A DNA stretch of 64,000 nucleotides, taken from Caballeronia sp. GAFFF1 (lineage in GTDB: Bacteria; Pseudomonadota; Gammaproteobacteria; Burkholderiales; Burkholderiaceae). Shown here piece after piece: positions 1 through 9,526 of the stretch. A program made the translations under genes and the position numbers. The notes under the pieces are model-generated. The model saw nothing but the letters and a program-made list of their open reading frames with translations, was not told the DNA's origin and did no database searches. The stretch lies in contig NZ_JALQEM010000034.1 of the NCBI RefSeq assembly GCF_023630705.1, positions 1-64,000 on the forward strand. Reading direction: 5' to 3'. Each line of letters opens with the position of its first letter. Position 1 is the stretch's first letter.

Positions 1-117
1 TCGGGCTGGAGCGCGCACATTATCGAGCAGCGCATCGACAACAAGATCATTCGGCCGAGCGCGAATTACACGGGGCCGGAAAACCTCCAATTCATCCCGC
101 TGGCCAAGCGTTCGTAA
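1..117 (+). CDS. prpC: 2-methylcitrate synthase, C-terminal end only
   Basis: The first 117 bases read in frame to a TAA stop and encode 38 residues. They contain the [10 protein letters not shown] segment and end LAKRS, as 2-methylcitrate synthases end. The enzyme condenses propionyl-CoA with oxaloacetate in the methylcitrate cycle. The rest of the gene lies upstream of the window. The acnD and prpF genes that follow on the same strand support the call. A citrate synthase proper would end similarly, but the neighbours make prpC much more likely. Confidence 0.88.
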   Translation, partial: SGWSAHIIEQRIDNKIIRPSANYTGPENLQFIPLAKRS

Positions 118-289
118 CGCTTAGCTGAACGCCCCGTCTTAGCCACCGGCGCCCGATTCGATGATGCCTTCACCGAGTCGGGCGCCGGCGGCGCCTACAA
201 TAGCCCGAATCTTCGAATGAAGGGTCGCCCTTCCGCACTACCCTTCGAGCGTGGCATGTCAAAGACCATGCAATGACCGAGACACCGCA

Positions 290-2887
290 ATGAATAGCGC
301 AAACCGCAAACCTCTCCCCGGCTTCTCGCTCGACTACTTCGATGCGCGCGCAGCCGTCGAAGCCCTCGCGCCGGGCGCGTATGACACGCTGCCTTACACA
401 TCGCGCGTGCTCGCCGAGAATCTGCTTCGCCGCTGCGATCCGGCGATCCTCGACGCATCGCTGATGCAACTCATCGAAAGAAAGCGCGAACGCGATTTTC
501 CGTGGTTTCCCGCGCGCGTCGTCTGTCACGACATTCTCGGGCAGACGGCGCTCGTCGATCTCGCGGGCCTGCGCGATGCCATCGCGGATCAGGGCGGCGA
601 TCCGGCGCAAGTGAATCCCGTCGTGCCCGTGCAATTGATTGTCGATCATTCGCTCGCAGTGGAATGCGGCGGCTTCGATCCGGACGCGTTCGCGAAGAAC
701 CGCGCCATCGAAGACCGGCGCAACGAGGATCGCTTCGATTTCATCAACTGGACCAAGAAGGCATTCAAGAATGTTGAAGTGATTCCACCGGGCAACGGCA
801 TCATGCATCAGATCAATCTGGAGCGGATGTCGCCTGTGATTCACGCGGTGGATGGGCTCGCCTATCCGGATACGCTCGTCGGCACCGACAGTCACACGCC
901 TCACGTCGATGCGCTCGGCGTCATCGCTATTGGCGTGGGCGGCCTCGAAGCCGAGAACGTCATGCTCGGCCGCGCGTCGTGGATGCGGCTGCCGGATATC
1001 GTCGGCGTTGAGTTGAGCGGCATGCGGCAGCCGGGCATCACGGCCACCGATATCGTGCTCGCGCTCACCGAGTTCCTTCGCAAGGAAAGAGTGGTCGGCG
1101 CATACCTCGAGTTCTATGGCGAAGGCGCATCGAGCCTCACGCTCGGCGACCGCGCGACGATCTCGAACATGGCGCCTGAATACGGCGCGACCGCGGCGAT
1201 GTTCTATATCGACGAGCGCACCATCGACTATCTGCGCCTGACCGGCCGCGACGAGAAGCAAGTGAGCCTCGTCGAGCAATACGCAAAAACCGCTGGCCTG
1301 TGGGCCGATTCGCTCGCGCATGCGCAATATGAACGCGTGCTGCGCTTCGATCTCTCGACGGTCGTGCGCAACATGGCGGGTCCGTCGAACCCGCATCGAC
1401 GCTTGCCGGTTTCGGAACTCGCGGCGCGTGGCATCGCGCGTGAATGGGAGAACACGCCCGGGCAGATGCCGGATGGCGCGGTCATCATCGCGGCGATCAC
1501 GAGTTGCACGAACACGAGCAACCCCCGCAACGTGATTGCCGCGGCGCTGCTCGCGCGCAATGCAAATGCACAAGGGCTCACGCGCAAGCCGTGGGTGAAG
1601 TCGTCGCTCGCGCCGGGTTCGAAAGTGGTCGAACTGTATCTGCACAAAGCCGGCTTGTTGCCCGAACTCGAACAACTCGGCTTCGGCATCGTCGCGTTCG
1701 CATGTACGACGTGCAACGGCATGTCCGGCGCGCTCGATCCCGCCATTCAGCAAGAGATTGTCGATCGCGATCTGTACGCCACCGCCGTGCTCTCCGGCAA
1801 TCGCAATTTCGACGGACGTATTCATCCGTATGCGAAACAGGCGTTTCTCGCGTCGCCGCCGCTCGTCGTTGCGTATGCCATTGCAGGGACCATACGCGTC
1901 GATATCGAACGCGATGCGCTCGGTATCGGCAAGGACGGCCAGCCTGTGTATCTGAAGGACATCTGGCCGAGCGATGAAGAGATCGACGATATCGTCAGAC
2001 AGAGCGTGAAGCCCGAGCAGTTCCGCACGATCTACGAGCCGATGTTCGCGCTGAACGTCGCGAGCAATGAATCAATCAGCCCGCTCTACGACTGGCGCCC
2101 GCAAAGCACCTATATCCGCCGTCCTCCGTATTGGAAAGGCGCGCTCGCGGGCGAACGTACGCTCAAAGGAATGCGCCCGCTCGCGGTGCTCGGCGACAAC
2201 ATCACGACGGACCATCTCTCGCCGTCCAATGCGATCCTCGCAACGAGCGCGGCCGGTGAATACCTCGCAAAAATGGGCTTGCCTGAAGAGGACTTCAATT
2301 CGTACGCGACGCATCGCGGCGATCATCTGACGGCGTTGCGCGCGACGTTTGCGAACCCCACGCTCATCAACGAAATGGCGGTCGTGAATGGCGAAGTGAA
2401 GAAAGGCTCGCTCGCGCGAATCGAACCTGAAGGCAAGGTGACGCGCATGTGGGAAGCCATCGAAACCTACATGGAACGCAAGCAGCCGCTCATCATCATC
2501 GCGGGTGCGGACTACGGGCAAGGCTCGTCGCGCGACTGGGCCGCGAAGGGCGTGAGGCTCGCGGGCGTCGAGGCAATCGTCGCCGAAGGCTTCGAGCGCA
2601 TCCATCGCACGAATCTGATCGGCATGGGCGTGTTGCCGCTCGAATTCAAGCCGGGAATGAATCGGCAGACGTTCGGCATAGACGGCACCGAGACTTATGA
2701 CGTAATCGGCGAGCGCACGCCGCGCGCGGATCTTACACTCGTCATTCATCGCAAGAATGGCGAGCGCGCGGAAGTGCCGGTGACGTGCCGGCTCGATACC
2801 GCAGAAGAAGTCTCGATCTACGAAGCCGGCGGCGTGTTGCAACGCTTCGCTCAGGACTTCCTCGAATCGGCTAAGGCAGCGGCCTGA
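290..2887 (+). CDS. acnD: Fe/S-dependent 2-methylisocitrate dehydratase (AcnD)
   Basis: This 865-residue aconitase-superfamily protein dehydrates 2-methylcitrate to 2-methylaconitate in the methylcitrate cycle. An SCTNTSNPRN motif holds Cys406, and a CTTCNG motif holds Cys472 and Cys475; together they are the expected three 4Fe-4S ligands. The C-terminal swivel domain has the GADYGQGSSRDWAAKG signature. The start is set at the ATG of MNSANRKPLPG; the frame is open 13 codons further upstream, but those codons look unlike family members. The gene follows prpC and precedes prpF, the arrangement that replaces prpD in many beta-proteobacteria. Housekeeping AcnA has the same fold, so the identification rests mainly on the prpF partner. 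Confidence 0.93.
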   Translation: MNSANRKPLPGFSLDYFDARAAVEALAPGAYDTLPYTSRVLAENLLRRCDPAILDASLMQLIERKRERDFPWFPARVVCHDILGQTALVDLAGLRDAIADQGGDPAQVNPVVPVQLIVDHSLAVECGGFDPDAFAKNRAIEDRRNEDRFDFINWTKKAFKNVEVIPPGNGIMHQINLERMSPVIHAVDGLAYPDTLVGTDSHTPHVDALGVIAIGVGGLEAENVMLGRASWMRLPDIVGVELSGMRQPGITATDIVLALTEFLRKERVVGAYLEFYGEGASSLTLGDRATISNMAPEYGATAAMFYIDERTIDYLRLTGRDEKQVSLVEQYAKTAGLWADSLAHAQYERVLRFDLSTVVRNMAGPSNPHRRLPVSELAARGIAREWENTPGQMPDGAVIIAAITSCTNTSNPRNVIAAALLARNANAQGLTRKPWVKSSLAPGSKVVELYLHKAGLLPELEQLGFGIVAFACTTCNGMSGALDPAIQQEIVDRDLYATAVLSGNRNFDGRIHPYAKQAFLASPPLVVAYAIAGTIRVDIERDALGIGKDGQPVYLKDIWPSDEEIDDIVRQSVKPEQFRTIYEPMFALNVASNESISPLYDWRPQSTYIRRPPYWKGALAGERTLKGMRPLAVLGDNITTDHLSPSNAILATSAAGEYLAKMGLPEEDFNSYATHRGDHLTALRATFANPTLINEMAVVNGEVKKGSLARIEPEGKVTRMWEAIETYMERKQPLIIIAGADYGQGSSRDWAAKGVRLAGVEAIVAEGFERIHRTNLIGMGVLPLEFKPGMNRQTFGIDGTETYDVIGERTPRADLTLVIHRKNGERAEVPVTCRLDTAEEVSIYEAGGVLQRFAQDFLESAKAAA

Positions 2888-2918
2888 TCGCGCACGCTGC
2901 ATCCAACCAAGGAATCAC

Positions 2919-4121
2919 ATGGCATACGCACCTCAGATCAAGATCGCCGCGACCTACATGCGCGGCGGCACCAGCAAGGGCGTTTTCTTTCGCCTGAACG
3001 ATCTGCCCGAAGCGGCGCGCGTGGCGGGACCCGCGCGCAATGCGCTGCTGTTGCGCGTCATCGGCAGCCCCGACCCGTACGGCAAGCAGATCGACGGCAT
3101 GGGCGGCGCGACGTCGAGCACGAGCAAGACCGTCATCGTGTCCAAGAGCACGCGGCCCGATCACGATGTCGACTATCTCTTCGGACAAGTGTCCATCGAA
3201 AAGCCGTTCGTCGACTGGAGCGGCAATTGCGGCAATCTTTCGGCGGCGGTCGGACCGTTTGCCATCACGAGCGGCCTTATCGATCCGGAGCGCGTGCCGG
3301 ACAACGGCATCGCAATCGTGCGTATCTGGCAGGCGAACATCGGCAAGACGATCATTGCACACGTGCCGATAACGAAGGGCGCCGTGCAGGAAACGGGCGA
3401 CTTCGAACTGGACGGCGTGACGTTTCCGGCCGCAGAAGTCCAGCTCGAATTCGTCGATCCCGCGGCGGAGGAAGAAGGCGCGCAAGGCGCGATGTTCCCC
3501 ACAGGCAATCTCGTCGATGATCTCGAAGTGCCAGGCATCGGCACCTTTAAGGCGACGATGATCAACGCGGGCATTCCGACCATCTTCGTGAACGCGGAAG
3601 ACATCGGCTATCAGGGCACCGAACTGCAGGACGCGATCAACAGCGACAATGCGGCGTTGACGCGTTTCGAAACCATTCGCGCATACGGCGCCCTGCGCAT
3701 GGGGCTCATCAAGAGCCTGGATGAGATTGCCCAACGCCAGCACACGCCCAAGGTCGCGTTCGTCGCGCGTCCGGCGGACTATGTCGCGTCGAGCGGCAAG
3801 CGCATCGGCGCGGGCGATATCGATGTCCTCGTGCGTGCGTTGTCGATGGGCAAGCTACATCACGCGATGATGGGCACGGCTGCTGTCGCCATCGGCACGG
3901 CCGCCGCGATTCCCGGCACGCTCGTCAATCTTGCGGCGGGCGGCGGCGCACGTCAGTCGGTGCGCTTCGGTCATCCATCCGGGACCTTGCGCGTCGGCGC
4001 GGAAGCGGTCGAATCGAACGGTGAATGGTCCGTCAAGAAAGCCATCATGAGCCGCAGCGCGCGCGTGCTCTTCGAAGGTTTCGTGCGCGTGCCCGATCCT
4101 CGAGACACCGTGTCTGAGTAG
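2919..4121 (+). CDS. prpF: 2-methylaconitate cis-trans isomerase (PrpF)
   Basis: The 400-residue PrpF-family protein isomerises the 2-methylaconitate made by AcnD so that aconitase can hydrate it. It begins with the family's MRGGTSKGVFF segment (residues 14-24). Lys70 and Cys104, the latter in SGNCGNLSAAVGP, sit where the catalytic Lys and Cys of characterised PrpF proteins are expected. AAGGA lies just upstream of the ATG. The gene follows acnD by 31 bases and probably shares its transcript. A short GC hairpin follows the stop codon, without a T-tract. Confidence 0.94.
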   Translation: MAYAPQIKIAATYMRGGTSKGVFFRLNDLPEAARVAGPARNALLLRVIGSPDPYGKQIDGMGGATSSTSKTVIVSKSTRPDHDVDYLFGQVSIEKPFVDWSGNCGNLSAAVGPFAITSGLIDPERVPDNGIAIVRIWQANIGKTIIAHVPITKGAVQETGDFELDGVTFPAAEVQLEFVDPAAEEEGAQGAMFPTGNLVDDLEVPGIGTFKATMINAGIPTIFVNAEDIGYQGTELQDAINSDNAALTRFETIRAYGALRMGLIKSLDEIAQRQHTPKVAFVARPADYVASSGKRIGAGDIDVLVRALSMGKLHHAMMGTAAVAIGTAAAIPGTLVNLAAGGGARQSVRFGHPSGTLRVGAEAVESNGEWSVKKAIMSRSARVLFEGFVRVPDPRDTVSE

Positions 4122-4205
4122 CCGCTTGAGGCGGCGCGCGATGCATCCCTAGGCTCGCTGCGTCGCCGATTCACTGCGTTCTATAAAGAAGCGCGAGACG
4201 CGGTG

Positions 4206-4952
4206 TTAGCGCAGCCCGCCGCTCGCAATGATGCTCTCGCCCGTCAGCCAGCGCGCATCGTCCGATGCGAGGAACACCGCGACCGACGCGATATCGTCCG
4301 GATTCCCCAGCCGGCCGAGCGGCGTCTGAGCGACGATGCCCGTTTCCATCTCCGAGCCGATGATGCCCGCCGTGTGCGTGCCTTCGGTCGCCACCATGCC
4401 GGGATTGATCGAGTTCACGCGGATCTTTCTCGGGCCGAGCTCGCGCGCCAGCACACCCGTGATTGCATCGACGGCGCCTTTGGTGCCGCTATAGACCGCG
4501 CTCGCGGGCGGCGTAATGCGGCTCACGACCGAGCTCACGTTGATGATGCTCGCGCCTTCGCCCAGATGCTTCGAAGCGGCCTGGGTCACGAGTAGCACGC
4601 CGAGCACGTTCACATTGAACTGCTTATGGAAATGCTCTTCGGTGATCTCCTCGATCGGCGAGAACTCATAGATGCCCGAGTTGTTCACGACGATATCGAG
4701 GCGGCCATAGGTTTCCACCGCCGCATTCACAATGCCTTTGGCGTCCGCTGCATTCGACACGTCGCCGCCGACGGCGATCGCTTTACCGTTAGCCGCGACG
4801 ATATCGGCCACGACAGCGTCTGCGCCATTCCGGCTGCTTGCGTAGTTCACCACCACCGATGCGCCTTCCGCCGCGAGCGCCTTGGCGATAGCAGCGCCAA
4901 TACCCTTCGATGCACCCGTGACGACGGCCACTTTGCCTGCGAGCTTGCTCAT
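4206..4952 (-). CDS. SDR family oxidoreductase (FabG-like)
   Basis: A 248-residue classical short-chain dehydrogenase/reductase, expected to use NAD(P) on a carbonyl or alcohol substrate. The cofactor motif TGASKGIG spans residues 12-19; NNSG replaces the usual NNAG at 90-93. The catalytic set is Asn114, Ser141, Tyr154 and Lys158. The first ATG of the frame, two codons upstream, lies directly against the AAGGAA ribosome site, so the ATG of MSKLAGKV, with about 7 bases of spacing, is the better start. The gene is convergent with prpF and shares its strand with the LysR gene at 5121-6116. The substrate cannot be read from the sequence. Confidence 0.85.
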   Translation of the reverse strand: MSKLAGKVAVVTGASKGIGAAIAKALAAEGASVVVNYASSRNGADAVVADIVAANGKAIAVGGDVSNAADAKGIVNAAVETYGRLDIVVNNSGIYEFSPIEEITEEHFHKQFNVNVLGVLLVTQAASKHLGEGASIINVSSVVSRITPPASAVYSGTKGAVDAITGVLARELGPRKIRVNSINPGMVATEGTHTAGIIGSEMETGIVAQTPLGRLGNPDDIASVAVFLASDDARWLTGESIIASGGLR

Positions 4953-5120
4953 GATCATTTCCTTGGAATATTGAATACCGCGAAGATGGAGTCGGCGTTC
5001 GGCTCACCGCGTCGAAGCGCCACGTCGCCAATGTAGACATCTCGCGCATGGCGATAAAGCGGCCGGAAACGAATTGACTGGCTGGCAATAATGAACAATG
5101 CATGCAAAAGACCGAAGACT

Positions 5121-6116
5121 TCAGACGACCGGGCGTGCGGAAGTCCGCTCGCGTCGTCTCGCCGACGTCTTGCGCCGGCCGCCGCTCGCGGGCGCCGCCA
5201 GTTGCGGCGCGGCGAACATATCGACCAGTTGCTCGCGCAGCCAACGGTGCGCGGGCAGCGTTTCGTTGCGCTGATGCCAGAAGAGGCTGATGACGCGATC
5301 CGGCGCCTCCAGCGGCGCGCGCACGCCGACCAGCTCGCCGCTTGCCGCCGCCCGCTCGCACAGATCGCTCGGCAATACGCCGATGAGATCGCTCGCCCGG
5401 ATCATGTCGCACGCCACGGTGTAATGGTTCACCGTCGCGACGAGATTGCGCCGCAGTCCGCGCGACGCGAGAAAGGTATCGAACGTGGGCTGCGTCTGCC
5501 CTGCGAGGCTGACATCGACGTGACGCGCGTTCAGGAAGCGCCGCGTCGTCAGCTTGCCCGCTTCGGCGAGCGGATGATCGCGCCGCATGATGCATCCATA
5601 ATCCACGGTCCACAGCGAACGCGAACGGATATGCGCCGGCGGCAGCGTTTCGTTCACATAGACGCCGATCAGATAATCCACGCGATTGCCCTCTAGCAGC
5701 GCGGGCGCATCGAGCAGGATGTTCGGCACCGTATGAAAGCGCACGCCGGGCGCAGTCTTTATGAAGCGCGTGATGAGTCGCGGCATGACGATGCCCGCGA
5801 CGTAGTCGGACATCGACAGGCTGAAATTCACGTCGGCGAGCGACGGAAGGAAGGTCTGCTCGTCGAGCGCGCCTCGGATGCGGCTCAGCGACTCCCCGAT
5901 GGGCCCCCACAAGGCCATCGCGCGCTGAGTCGGTGCGACGCCCGCGCCGTGGCGCACGAATAGCGGGTCGCCGAAGGCCTCGCGCAACCGGCCGAGCGCG
6001 TTGCTGACGGCCGGCTGCGTGAGCGACAGCTTGGTGGCTGCACGCGTGACCGCGCCTTCGGTCATCAGTGCTTCGAATACTTTCAGCAAGTTCAGGTCAA
6101 GCGTCCGGAAGCTCAT
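5121..6116 (-). CDS. LysR-family transcriptional regulator
   Basis: A 331-residue LysR protein with an N-terminal winged helix-turn-helix (MSFRTLDLNLLKVFEALMTEG onward, with SLTQPAVSNALGRLREAFGDPLF as recognition region) followed by a periplasmic-binding-protein-like effector domain. The frame is open 22 codons further upstream, but this ATG matches the typical LysR N-terminus. It is divergent from the MFS carrier and amidohydrolase at 6218-8921 across about 100 bases, the usual layout for a LysR activator and its target operon. The C-terminus is basic (SGGRRKTSARRRERTS) and probably disordered. The ligand is unknown. Confidence 0.88.
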   Translation of the reverse strand: MSFRTLDLNLLKVFEALMTEGAVTRAATKLSLTQPAVSNALGRLREAFGDPLFVRHGAGVAPTQRAMALWGPIGESLSRIRGALDEQTFLPSLADVNFSLSMSDYVAGIVMPRLITRFIKTAPGVRFHTVPNILLDAPALLEGNRVDYLIGVYVNETLPPAHIRSRSLWTVDYGCIMRRDHPLAEAGKLTTRRFLNARHVDVSLAGQTQPTFDTFLASRGLRRNLVATVNHYTVACDMIRASDLIGVLPSDLCERAAASGELVGVRAPLEAPDRVISLFWHQRNETLPAHRWLREQLVDMFAAPQLAAPASGGRRKTSARRRERTSARPVV

Positions 6117-6217
6117 GTAATCATTCAGCTCGTCAATGGACAGGATCACGATTATAAATATGGTTGAAGATACCCGCGCCATAGAATGAGCGGATCGTCG
6201 CCTGCCTGGAGAGCCCT
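6117..6217. promoter_or_regulatory. Divergent promoter region, probable LysR target
   Basis: These 101 bases separate the LysR start from the GTG of the MFS gene. The centre is AT-rich (ATTATAAATATGG near 6150-6162) in an otherwise GC-rich context, consistent with promoters and with the T-N11-A operators of LysR proteins. I cannot fix exact -35/-10 boxes. The function is inferred from gene geometry. Confidence 0.4.
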
Positions 6218-7615
6218 GTGTCGAACGTATCTGCGCGCATCGAACGTCTTCCTTTCGGACGCTTTCATTGGCGCCTTCTGATGATGGGCGGCTTCGGCTA
6301 CGCCTTCGATGCCATGGACGCGGCCGCGGTCGCGTTCGTGCTCCCGGTGCTGCGGCACGACTGGGCGCTGACCAGCGTGCAGACGGGCGTCCTCGGCAGC
6401 GGCAACTTCATCGGCTACTTCTTCGGCGCGCTGTTCGCCGGCACGCTCGGCGACTTGATCGGACGGCGCAAAGTGATGATGTATGCGCTGCTGCTCTACA
6501 GCGTCGCGTCGGTCGTCAGCGCGATGACGGATTCGTGGCCCACGTTCCTCGCCTCGCGCATCGTCGCTGGCATGGGCACCGGTGCGGAAAGCGCGATCAT
6601 CGCGCCGTATCTCGCGGAGTTCGTCGCGAAACGCTATCGCGGCGTCTTCACGGGCGCGCTGGCGGGCTTCTTCTCGTTCGGCTTCGTCGCGGCCGCGCTG
6701 CTCGGCTATTTCGTCGTTCCGGCGTTTCCCTCGGGCTGGCGCACCGTGCTCTTCATCACCGCGCTTCCCGTGGTCATGCTCTTGTGGTGGCGCCGCTCGC
6801 TGCCCGAGTCGCCGCGCTGGCTCGAAAGCCGCAAGCGCCACGACGAGGCCGACCTCGTGCTCGCCGACATCGAAGCGGATTTCGCGCGGCAAGGCATTGC
6901 GTTGCCCGCCGCCGCAGCCGTCGGTCCGACCGGCCCGCCGCCCGCGCCTACCGGCACGCTCGTCGCAAACTTCCGCGCGTTGTGGGCGGGACGGCAGGCG
7001 CGCATCACGGTCATGACCTGGCTGATGTGGCTCTCCATCACGTTCAGCTATTACGCGTTCTTCACATGGATTCCCGGCCTGCTCGTGCAACACGGCATGA
7101 GCATCACGCGCAGCTTTGGTTATTCGCTCGCGATGTATGTCGCGCAAGTGCCGGGCTACTTTACGGCGGCATGGTTGAACGAACGCATCGGCCGGCAGGC
7201 GACGATCGCCTCGTACATGCTGTGCGGCGGCGCCTGCGCGCTCGGCATGGCATTCGCGAGCACCAACGGCGAGATCATGCTGGCGGGCATCTGCCTGTCG
7301 TTCTTCATGAACGGCACGTATGCCGGCGTCTATGCGTACACGGCTGAAGTCTTTCCGACCGCCGTGCGGACGACCGGCGCGGGCACGGCGTCGGCCATCG
7401 GCCGGATCGGCGCAATCGTCTCGCCGATCCTCGTCGGCTATCTGTATCCCATCTCCGGCTTCGCGGGCGTGTTCGGCGCGACGACCGTCGTGCTGCTGCT
7501 CGGCGCGCTGGCAGTCGTGGTGATGGGCGTGCCGACGCGAGGACGCTCGCTCGAAGACATCGCAGCGGGCGAGGCGGAAGACGTGGCATCGGTCACGCAC
7601 GCTGCCAAGTATTGA
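6218..7615 (+). CDS. MFS transporter (sugar/aromatic-acid type)
   Basis: A 465-residue major facilitator protein with about 12 hydrophobic segments and a central soluble loop (about residues 200-250). The inter-helix motif GDLIGRRKVM (about residue 85) and PESPRWLESRKR (about 192) resemble the sugar-porter and aromatic-acid:proton symporter branches. The start is GTG, with GGAGAG shortly upstream. The gene precedes an amidohydrolase by 55 bases and is divergent from a LysR regulator, so it probably imports the hydrolase's substrate. The substrate is not identifiable. Confidence 0.85.
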   Translation: MSNVSARIERLPFGRFHWRLLMMGGFGYAFDAMDAAAVAFVLPVLRHDWALTSVQTGVLGSGNFIGYFFGALFAGTLGDLIGRRKVMMYALLLYSVASVVSAMTDSWPTFLASRIVAGMGTGAESAIIAPYLAEFVAKRYRGVFTGALAGFFSFGFVAAALLGYFVVPAFPSGWRTVLFITALPVVMLLWWRRSLPESPRWLESRKRHDEADLVLADIEADFARQGIALPAAAAVGPTGPPPAPTGTLVANFRALWAGRQARITVMTWLMWLSITFSYYAFFTWIPGLLVQHGMSITRSFGYSLAMYVAQVPGYFTAAWLNERIGRQATIASYMLCGGACALGMAFASTNGEIMLAGICLSFFMNGTYAGVYAYTAEVFPTAVRTTGAGTASAIGRIGAIVSPILVGYLYPISGFAGVFGATTVVLLLGALAVVVMGVPTRGRSLEDIAAGEAEDVASVTHAAKY

Positions 7616-7670
7616 ATACATGAAGTTGAATACATAACGCCGCATGCAAGTTTTCCCCGGAGACTCACCC

Positions 7671-8921
7671 GTGCAAAGCATCCTCTTCCAGAACGCCGCC
7701 CTGCTCCATCCCGCGCGAGCCGAAGTGCGCGACGCGCATCACGTCCTCGTCGAGAACGGCGTCGTCAAGGAGATATCGGACAAGCCGCTGAAGAGCGCGT
7801 CATCGCGCGTCATCGATCTGAAGGGCAAGACGCTGATGCCGGGGCTCATCGACCTCCATGTGCATGTCGTAGCCGTGCAATTGAATCTGTCGCAACAGGT
7901 CCATATGCCCAATGTGCTCGTCACGCTGCGCTCGGTGCCGATCATGCGCGGCATGCTGCGGCGCGGCTTCACCACCGTGCGCGATGCCGGCGGCGCTGGC
8001 CACCCGCACAAGGTCGCGGTCGAAAGCGGCCTGGCTTTGGGGCCGCGCCTTTTCGTTGCCGGACGCGCGCTCAGCCAGACCGGCGGCCACGGCGATATGC
8101 GCGCCCGGTCGGACTACATGGGCGAGAGCGCGCCGTGCGGATGCTGCGTGCGCGTGGGCGCGCTCGCCCGCGTCGCGGACGGCGTGGACGAGGTGCGCCG
8201 CGCGGCGCGCGAGGAATTGCAGATGGGCGCCGATCATCTGAAGATCATGGCGTCGGGCGGCGTGGCATCGCCTACCGATCCTGTCGGCGCATACGGCTAT
8301 GCGGAAGACGAAGTGCGCGCCATCGTCGAAGAAGCGCGCGCCCGCAACACCTATGTGATGGCGCACGCGTACACGGCGGATGCCATCGCGCGGGTCGTGC
8401 GCTGGGGCGTGCGCACGATCGAGCACGGCAACCTGATCGATGCGCCCACCGCGAAGCTCATGGCCGAACACGGCGCCTACGCGGTGCCGACGCTCGTCAC
8501 CTACGAAGCGTTGGCGTCGGAAGGCGCGCAGTACGGTCTCGGCGAGGAAAGCGTTGCGAAGATCGAGGATGTGCGCGAGGCGGGTCTGCGGTCGCTCGAA
8601 ATCTATCGCGAAGCAGGCGTGAAGATGGGGTTCGGGTCGGACTTGCTCGGCCCTTCGCAGCGGCTGCAAAGCGATGAATTTCGCATTCGATCCGACGTGC
8701 TCGGCAATGCCGCGGCGATCGCGGCCGCCACCACGACGGCCGCCGAAGTCCTCGGCCTGCCGGGCAAGCTCGGCTGCATCGCGCCGGGCGCGTGGGCCGA
8801 CATGATCGTGGTGGACGGCAATCCGCTCGAAGACATCTCCTGCATGCTCGGACAAGGCGAGCGGATACCGTTGGTCATGAAGGGCGGTGAGATCCAGTTC
8901 GACGAACTCGAAGCGCGCTGA
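7671..8921 (+). CDS. Metal-dependent amidohydrolase (imidazolonepropionase/Xaa-Pro dipeptidase-like)
   Basis: A 416-residue cytosolic amidohydrolase. The metal-site pattern is complete: HVH at residues 63-65, the candidate carboxylated lysine in HLKIMASGG, histidines in YVMAHAYTADA and TIEHGNLID, and an aspartate in GFGSDLL. The C-terminus carries the LGCIAPGAWADMIVVDGNPLED strand typical of the superfamily. A GTG with GGAGA about 7 bases upstream is preferred over the ATG nine codons earlier, which lacks a ribosome site. It probably hydrolyses a C-N bond in a compound imported by the preceding carrier. Relatives act on N-acyl or peptide-like substrates; the exact one is unknown. Confidence 0.85.
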   Translation: MQSILFQNAALLHPARAEVRDAHHVLVENGVVKEISDKPLKSASSRVIDLKGKTLMPGLIDLHVHVVAVQLNLSQQVHMPNVLVTLRSVPIMRGMLRRGFTTVRDAGGAGHPHKVAVESGLALGPRLFVAGRALSQTGGHGDMRARSDYMGESAPCGCCVRVGALARVADGVDEVRRAAREELQMGADHLKIMASGGVASPTDPVGAYGYAEDEVRAIVEEARARNTYVMAHAYTADAIARVVRWGVRTIEHGNLIDAPTAKLMAEHGAYAVPTLVTYEALASEGAQYGLGEESVAKIEDVREAGLRSLEIYREAGVKMGFGSDLLGPSQRLQSDEFRIRSDVLGNAAAIAAATTTAAEVLGLPGKLGCIAPGAWADMIVVDGNPLEDISCMLGQGERIPLVMKGGEIQFDELEAR

Positions 8922-8939
8922 CGCGTCGCGCCCTGGCGC

Positions 8940-9491
8940 TTATTCCCCGGCGTCTTCGTCGACGAGATGAGCGATCTCGTCGACTTCGATGCTTCGGCCG
9001 AGCCGGTTTTTCACGCCATATCCCCAGGCATGCACGTGGGCGCCCGGCGTCAGATAGTCCGACAGCGCCTCGGCCGCATGCGGCGGCATGCGCAGCGACA
9101 TGCCATCGTCCAGCAAGGCGCCGCGCAGTTCCCCTTTCGGACCGTGGAGCGCGAGCAGCACTTCGCCCGACGCTTCCATCTGGCGCATTTCGACTTCGGG
9201 CGGATGATGCGCGCCGCCCGAGTCCGGGCCGTCATCGAGGATAGTGCGGCCCGCTTTCGTCATGACGGCGACGGCCGCGATCATGTCCGCGCCGCGCGGC
9301 TTGATGCCGCGCACGGCGACGGCATCGCCGATCTTCACGTTGCGCGCCAATTGCTTCGACAGATGCGGCGGGAAATGGACTTGCCGCGAGTCGTCCAGAA
9401 TGAATCCGTCGAGCTCGCCGTGGGGATTGAGCAGAAATCGCGTGACCGTGCCGCGCGTTTGCGGCAAACAGTCAGGGTCGATCCAGTGCAT
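8940..9491 (-). CDS. Conserved hypothetical protein with an internally duplicated domain
   Basis: A 183-residue protein of unknown function, without signal peptide or membrane segment. Residues about 15-62 and 110-156 look like two copies of one module: a GELDGFILDD / GELRGALLDD strand pair, then VHFPPHLSKQL / LRMPPHAAEAL, then a KIGDAVAVRG / TPGAHVHAWG strand, joined by an acidic linker. The pattern suggests two small beta-barrel (OB-like) modules. The start has a strong AAGGAG upstream; the frame continues 30 codons further, but that part reads like non-coding heptamer repeat. It faces the amidohydrolase convergently and is unlikely to be co-regulated with it. Confidence 0.72.
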   Translation of the reverse strand: MHWIDPDCLPQTRGTVTRFLLNPHGELDGFILDDSRQVHFPPHLSKQLARNVKIGDAVAVRGIKPRGADMIAAVAVMTKAGRTILDDGPDSGGAHHPPEVEMRQMEASGEVLLALHGPKGELRGALLDDGMSLRMPPHAAEALSDYLTPGAHVHAWGYGVKNRLGRSIEVDEIAHLVDEDAGE

Positions 9492-9526
9492 CCGTGCTTC
9501 TCCTTTCGATAAGATTCGGTCGAAAC

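Noticed and set aside
170..1825. 551-residue minus-strand frame across acnD
   Set aside because: It is Arg/His-rich, has no ribosome site or domain, and is the mirror of a clearly conserved aconitase-family gene; such long antisense frames are expected in GC-rich DNA.
4122..4140. GCCGC/GCGGC hairpin after prpF as a terminator
   Set aside because: The stem is only five base pairs and no T-tract follows, so termination is not supported.
4789..5910. 373-residue minus-strand frame overlapping the SDR and LysR genes
   Set aside because: It overlaps two recognisable genes in another frame and has low-complexity Arg-rich composition.
6152..7681. 509-residue minus-strand frame opposite the MFS gene
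   Set aside because: The translation is dominated by Arg, Asp and His, without hydrophobic structure; it is a shadow of the plus-strand carrier.
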